From positions 1 to 8,440 of the forward strand of contig LUJM01000046.1 of NCBI GenBank assembly GCA_001689415.1: DNA of 8,440 nucleotides. Direction: 5' to 3'. Shown piece by piece: positions 6,284-8,440 of this stretch. A program made the position numbers and the translations under genes. Below the pieces are notes generated by a model. That model searched no databases. It saw nothing but the letters and a program-made list of their open reading frames with translations, and was not told the origin of the DNA. The number at the start of each line of letters is the position of its first letter. Position 1 is the first letter of the stretch. Source of the stretch: Bacteroidales bacterium M2. Lineage in GTDB: Bacteria > Bacteroidota > Bacteroidia > Bacteroidales > Muribaculaceae.

Positions 6284-6651
6284 AGAAGTTATTACTCATC
6301 TTCGCATTGATAGCGATATGCGTCAGTGCGAAAGCCAAGGCCCCGGCCTATACAATCACCTTTAGCGAGTTACCCTATACTGAGGGGACTCTCTATGTTT
6401 CTGCAACCTGCGGAGATAAAGAACTTCTCAAAGTCGCAATCGAGGTCGAAGAAGATTCTGTCACAATCCCTGTTGATTTCTCTGAGGCAGTGGGCAAGGA
6501 GGTGTCGATTCGAGCCTTTCAGGATCTTGATGAAGACAAACAGCTTAAATTCGACAGCTACGGCCGTCCAGCAGAGCCATTTCTGCAAGTGCAGATAGTA
6601 CCCAAGGAGGAAGTGGAAGAATACACATTCAAACTAACGGAACTGAAATAG
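6280..6651 (+). CDS. Secreted DUF2141-family protein
   Basis: This 123-aa protein has a signal peptide (MKKLLLIFALIAICVSAKAKA, cleavage around 18-21) and one small beta-sandwich domain. The segment IRAFQDLDEDKQLKFDSYGR (77-96), followed by PAEPF, matches the DUF2141 (PF09912) hallmark, in which an 'aFhDxNgNgkLD...GiPxEpyg' loop with regularly spaced Asp residues resembles a calcium-binding loop. The length is normal for the family. Its ATG overlaps the TGA of the receptor gene, so the two are translated as a pair, and the protein probably works in the periplasm or at the outer membrane beside the receptor. The family has no established biochemical function; binding of metal or of the receptor's ligand is inference only. 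A bulged hairpin lies 30 nt after its stop. Confidence 0.82.
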   Translation: MKKLLLIFALIAICVSAKAKAPAYTITFSELPYTEGTLYVSATCGDKELLKVAIEVEEDSVTIPVDFSEAVGKEVSIRAFQDLDEDKQLKFDSYGRPAEPFLQVQIVPKEEVEEYTFKLTELK

Positions 6652-6680
6652 AAAACAGTTAATCATACATAGACAGCGCA

Positions 6681-6709
6681 GCAGGCGATTTTTGGAATCG
6701 TCTGCCTGC
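6681..6709 (+). terminator. Weak stem-loop after the receptor-DUF2141 operon
   Basis: GCAGG (6681-6685) pairs with CCTGC (6705-6709), and CGATT (6686-6690) with AATCG (6696-6700), leaving a 4-nt bulge and a TTTGG loop. No U-tract follows, so termination is uncertain, but its place 30 nt after the DUF2141 stop fits a transcript end. Confidence 0.3.
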
Positions 6710-6816
6710 GTGGTGTCAGAGGCTCGGGGTGCGAAACGACGGGCAGGGGTGTATGTCGGGGGGTGGTAGCGTTGCGGCGGCTCGGCAACGAGCCATACCT
6801 TGAACACCGAGTTTCA
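6710..6816. other. GC-rich non-coding segment with hairpin and G-runs
   Basis: This stretch is much richer in G and C than its neighbours and carries no convincing gene. It contains four runs of three or more G between about 6724 and 6765, and a 6-bp hairpin GGCTCG-GCAA-CGAGCC at 6779-6794 with a GNRA tetraloop. A competing stem, CGTTGC (6770-6775) with GCAACG (6785-6790), overlaps that hairpin. The minus-strand frame here is proline- and arginine-rich and looks like a composition artefact. It could be a dispersed non-coding repeat inserted between the operon end and the lipoprotein promoter. Confidence 0.4.
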
Positions 6817-6834
6817 TACACACTTTTGTGTGCA
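6817..6834. promoter_or_regulatory. Palindromic operator B1
   Basis: TACACAC-TTTT-GTGTGCA, one mismatch from a perfect palindrome and the same motif as A1, A2 and B2. Unlike A1, it has no TAnnTTTG box at the mirrored position on the minus strand (6788-6795 reads TGGCTCGT), where the GC-rich segment begins. Confidence 0.6.
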
Positions 6835-6854
6835 AATGCCTCCGCCCCCTCAAA

Positions 6855-6872
6855 TGCACACAAAAGTGTGCA
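6855..6872. promoter_or_regulatory. Palindromic operator B2 (perfect copy)
   Basis: TGCACAC-AAAA-GTGTGCA, the only copy with perfectly matching 7-nt arms. It ends exactly 21 nt (6873-6893) before the -7 box of the lipoprotein gene, the same distance as at A1 and A2. Confidence 0.7.
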
Positions 6873-6893
6873 GGCTATCTTGCTCCGACATCT

Positions 6894-6901
6894 TAAATTT
6901 G
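6894..6901 (+). promoter_or_regulatory. -7 promoter element for the lipoprotein gene
   Basis: TAAATTTG, an exact TAnnTTTG match 21 nt after B2. ATG 6939 follows 37 nt later, giving a leader of roughly 30 nt, longer than those of the two divergent genes. No -33 TTTG is visible. Confidence 0.6.
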
Positions 6902-6938
6902 CAACGAATATCATGATCACATTAAAGATTGAATCTTT

Positions 6939-7142
6939 ATGAAGAAATATATACTCCTTATTATTTCAGCCGGGATGCTTTCCTCTTGCAGTTTAGAGAA
7001 AAGCGTTACTGTTACAACCCGTGGCTATGAGCCTTATAGACAGGCAGGATTGTCTGACATTCAGATTAAACCACTGCAAAAATCAAATGCGGCATACACC
7101 GATACTCTTACGATCTACAACTCAAAAAAGCGCAATAATTAA
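6939..7142 (+). CDS. Small surface or periplasmic lipoprotein
   Basis: This 67-aa protein starts with a type II signal peptide: two Lys, a hydrophobic stretch, and a lipobox LSSC with the lipidated Cys at residue 17. The mature peptide is only about 50 residues, begins CSLEK, and has a Thr-rich strand-like segment (VTVTTRGYEP) and a basic C-terminus (KKRNN). An acidic-residue-containing sequence just after the Cys would be compatible with surface export in Bacteroidetes, but this is weak. I do not recognise a family. It lacks a Shine-Dalgarno sequence, as expected. Its promoter carries the same palindrome at the same spacing as the TonB receptor operon, so it is probably co-regulated with that system and might be an accessory subunit at the outer membrane. 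Confidence 0.75.
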   Translation: MKKYILLIISAGMLSSCSLEKSVTVTTRGYEPYRQAGLSDIQIKPLQKSNAAYTDTLTIYNSKKRNN

Positions 7143-7324
7143 GGCAATTATGAAGAAAGAAGGGATTAGCCACCGTCGGCTTTATGCTTTTTTTGAAAGC
7201 AAAGTGCTTAACGCTTTAATGATTCAGCAATAATAGATTCTAAGCAGTGAATAGTGTTTTTGTTTTCCAAATACAATTGTGGTAAGTAACTCGCGGATTG
7301 AATCAAATTAGAACTCATATAACA
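7143..7324 (+). other. Intergenic region before the S41 peptidase gene
   Basis: I see no supported gene or palindrome copy in these 182 nt. A 27-codon frame at 7150-7233 (MKKEGISHRRLYAFFE...) overlaps a small A/T hairpin (TGCTTT 7185-7190 / AAAGCA 7196-7201) and is probably chance. TACAATTG at 7272-7279 is one mismatch from TAnnTTTG and could be the -7 box of the downstream gene, with no matching -33. No terminator with a U-tract is visible for the lipoprotein transcript, so read-through is possible. Confidence 0.35.
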
Positions 7325-8440
7325 ATGAAAATCAAACTCATTCTTTTACTCGTTTGTGCGATGGCATTGCAATGCTTCGCGAAAAACGACCTCATGCCTT
7401 ATCAAAAGGCGGCTATCGCCACCCGGTTCGCGTCAGAGGTAAAATATAATTTTGCCAGATATGACAAATTCGCGCAGAACTATGACAGTATTTGCCGCGC
7501 AGAGCTGCCGAATCTCGTCAACACACAGTCCGACGAAGAATTTAGCGAGAAACTGCAATTGTTCGCCAATCTGCTGAAAGACGGTCATACAAGCATCGGA
7601 TTCAATGCCGATGTAACTTATGCCCCGATAAGCCATAAGAGAATTGGCGACAAAGTTTTCGTTACAGGTGTATACTCCGACGAATATACTCAAAAGGGTG
7701 TTCGCCGAGGCACAGAACTTGTCGCCATCAACGATATGCCGGTAATCGAATATGGCAACCAATTTGTGGTGCCATATATCGCTTCATCAACCCCGCAGTG
7801 GTCCAATACGTATCCTTTCAATTCCGTAAACCTCACAAAAGGCTATCGTGGCGTTCCTGTCAAGCTGACTTTCAGGAACGAAAAAGGCAAGACCTTTGAT
7901 ATTACCGACAATCGGCAATCCCCGTGGGGCATTGTAAATCCCGATATGTCGATTCAGTTTGATTCACTTCCCGGTAACATTGGACTTTTGAGAATACCGA
8001 GTTTTCAATCGGACAACTTCGATGTTCAGGCTTTTGGCGACCTTTTCGAGCAAAAGATTGTACCGACCGACGGCTTAATCATAGATATTCGCGATAATAC
8101 CGGCGGCAACAGTCAGGTCGGACAGATCATAATGATGTTGCTTGCAACCGATACCATTCCGCAAGCCTCTTGGAAAACTCCTAAATATGAAGCTGCTTAC
8201 GCTTCTTGGGGCAAAAAGTGGAACACCGAAACTATCGCGTCTGATTCTATCGTGCCGTTCTGCATATCACACCCTAATGATATGCAGAAGTATGACAAGC
8301 CAATAATTCTACTTGTCAACGGCTCTACATTCTCGGCAGCGGAGGACTTTGCCGTTTTATTCAAAAATGCAAAACGTGGAAAAATCATCGGAACTCCGAC
8401 TGGCGGAAGCTCCGGCAACCCGATATTCATTGATTTGGGC
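7325..8440 (+). CDS. Secreted S41-family serine peptidase, 3' end beyond window
   Basis: The frame runs 372 codons from ATG 7325 to the window edge without a stop. A signal peptide (MKIKLILLLVCAMALQCFA, cleavage after about Ala19) sends it to the periplasm or beyond. Residues 20-95 form an N-terminal helical domain ending in DGHTS (86-90), a motif shared by S41 peptidases. Residues about 105-190 form a PDZ-like segment with RRGTELVAINDMPV. The catalytic core starts near 206, with GLIIDIRDNTGGNS (250-263), the nucleophile Ser337 in STFSAAEDF, and GTPTGGSSGNP (356-366), where the fold normally continues to the remaining catalytic residues. It resembles C-terminal processing/tricorn-type peptidases that cleave near C-termini. 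Its two cysteines near the signal peptide are not in a lipobox context. It begins 182 nt after the lipoprotein gene in the same direction; a functional link is not shown. Confidence 0.9.
   Translation, partial: MKIKLILLLVCAMALQCFAKNDLMPYQKAAIATRFASEVKYNFARYDKFAQNYDSICRAELPNLVNTQSDEEFSEKLQLFANLLKDGHTSIGFNADVTYAPISHKRIGDKVFVTGVYSDEYTQKGVRRGTELVAINDMPVIEYGNQFVVPYIASSTPQWSNTYPFNSVNLTKGYRGVPVKLTFRNEKGKTFDITDNRQSPWGIVNPDMSIQFDSLPGNIGLLRIPSFQSDNFDVQAFGDLFEQKIVPTDGLIIDIRDNTGGNSQVGQIIMMLLATDTIPQASWKTPKYEAAYASWGKKWNTETIASDSIVPFCISHPNDMQKYDKPIILLVNGSTFSAAEDFAVLFKNAKRGKIIGTPTGGSSGNPIFIDLG

Larger units (their letters stand above)
6817..6872. repeat. Regulatory repeat, copy B
   Basis: Two 18-bp palindromes separated by 20 nt, with nearly the same C-rich spacer (CCTCCGCCCCC then TCAAA) as copy A. 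The centre-to-centre distance is 38 bp against 39 bp in copy A. The similarity continues a few bases past B2 (CAGGCTAT against CAGCCTAT) and then ends. Confidence 0.75.

Noticed and set aside
6855..6872. Perfect hairpin as a transcription terminator
   Set aside because: No U-tract follows, it lies upstream of an exact -7 box, and its copies have fixed spacing to promoters, which fits an operator.
4122..6872. Palindrome repeats as a CRISPR array or transposon ends
   Set aside because: There are only two paired copies 2.7 kb apart with intact genes between, no spacers and no target-site duplications; promoter geometry explains them better.
6663..6920. Minus-strand 85-codon open frame rich in Arg, Pro and Thr
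   Set aside because: Its composition follows from the GC-rich segment, and it runs across the palindromes and promoter of the lipoprotein gene; no domain or start signal.
7150..7233. Possible 27-aa peptide gene
   Set aside because: Too short, overlaps an A/T hairpin, and has no promoter or family support.
7325..7381. S41 peptidase as a lipoprotein
   Set aside because: The cysteines at 11 and 17 are not preceded by a lipobox (the latter follows Leu-Gln), so a type I signal peptide is more likely.
7433..7762. Minus-strand open frame inside the S41 peptidase gene
   Set aside because: It is a shadow of the strongly supported plus-strand peptidase frame.

Overview
The window looks like chromosomal DNA of a gut-type Bacteroidales bacterium, possibly Muribaculaceae-like. 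The evidence is a relic of a hybrid two-component system (receiver plus AraC-type DNA-binding domain), a two-domain TonB-dependent outer-membrane receptor, a lipoprotein with a clear lipobox, promoters with the Bacteroidetes -7 signature TAnnTTTG, and an almost complete lack of Shine-Dalgarno sequences. No taxonomic search was possible.

Region 1 (1-1213) holds two apparently intact plus-strand genes 13 nt apart: a small conserved-looking protein of unknown function, and a zinc metallopeptidase of the YgjP/DUF45 (WLM-like) type with HExxH-x5-H. A long hairpin follows.

Region 2 (about 1268-3510) is a graveyard of broken genes. In order: the C-terminal tail of a DUF234-type AAA+ ATPase, an unidentified coding-like fragment, a metallophosphoesterase with nonsense and frameshift lesions, a strong rho-independent terminator, the C-terminal third of a hybrid two-component regulator on the minus strand with a 1-nt deletion, and the last ~43 codons of an ISL3-family transposase fused to unrelated coding-like sequence.

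Region 3 (3504-7142) is the interesting part. A minus-strand gene for a degenerate ThiF/E1-like Rossmann protein (currently frameshifted at two homopolymers) is divergent from a plus-strand operon of a TonB-dependent receptor and a DUF2141 protein joined by an ATGA overlap. The ~140 bp between them is nearly symmetrical. Each gene has a TAnnTTTG -7 box 12 nt before its ATG, and each box lies exactly 21 nt from an 18-bp palindrome (consensus TGCACAC-AAAA-GTGTGCA). The same palindrome pair, with the same C-rich spacer, recurs at 6817-6872, and again there are exactly 21 nt to a TAnnTTTG box, this time in front of a small lipoprotein gene. This indicates a small co-regulated set of envelope genes under an unidentified, probably activating, dimeric DNA-binding protein.

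Region 4 (7325 to the window edge) is the 5' part (372 codons) of a secreted S41-family serine peptidase with its catalytic serine motif. It has no visible copy of the palindrome in front of it, so its membership in the regulon is open.

There are no tRNA, rRNA or CRISPR features. Several lesions are single-base changes, some in homopolymers, so assembly error should be excluded before calling every one of them biological decay.
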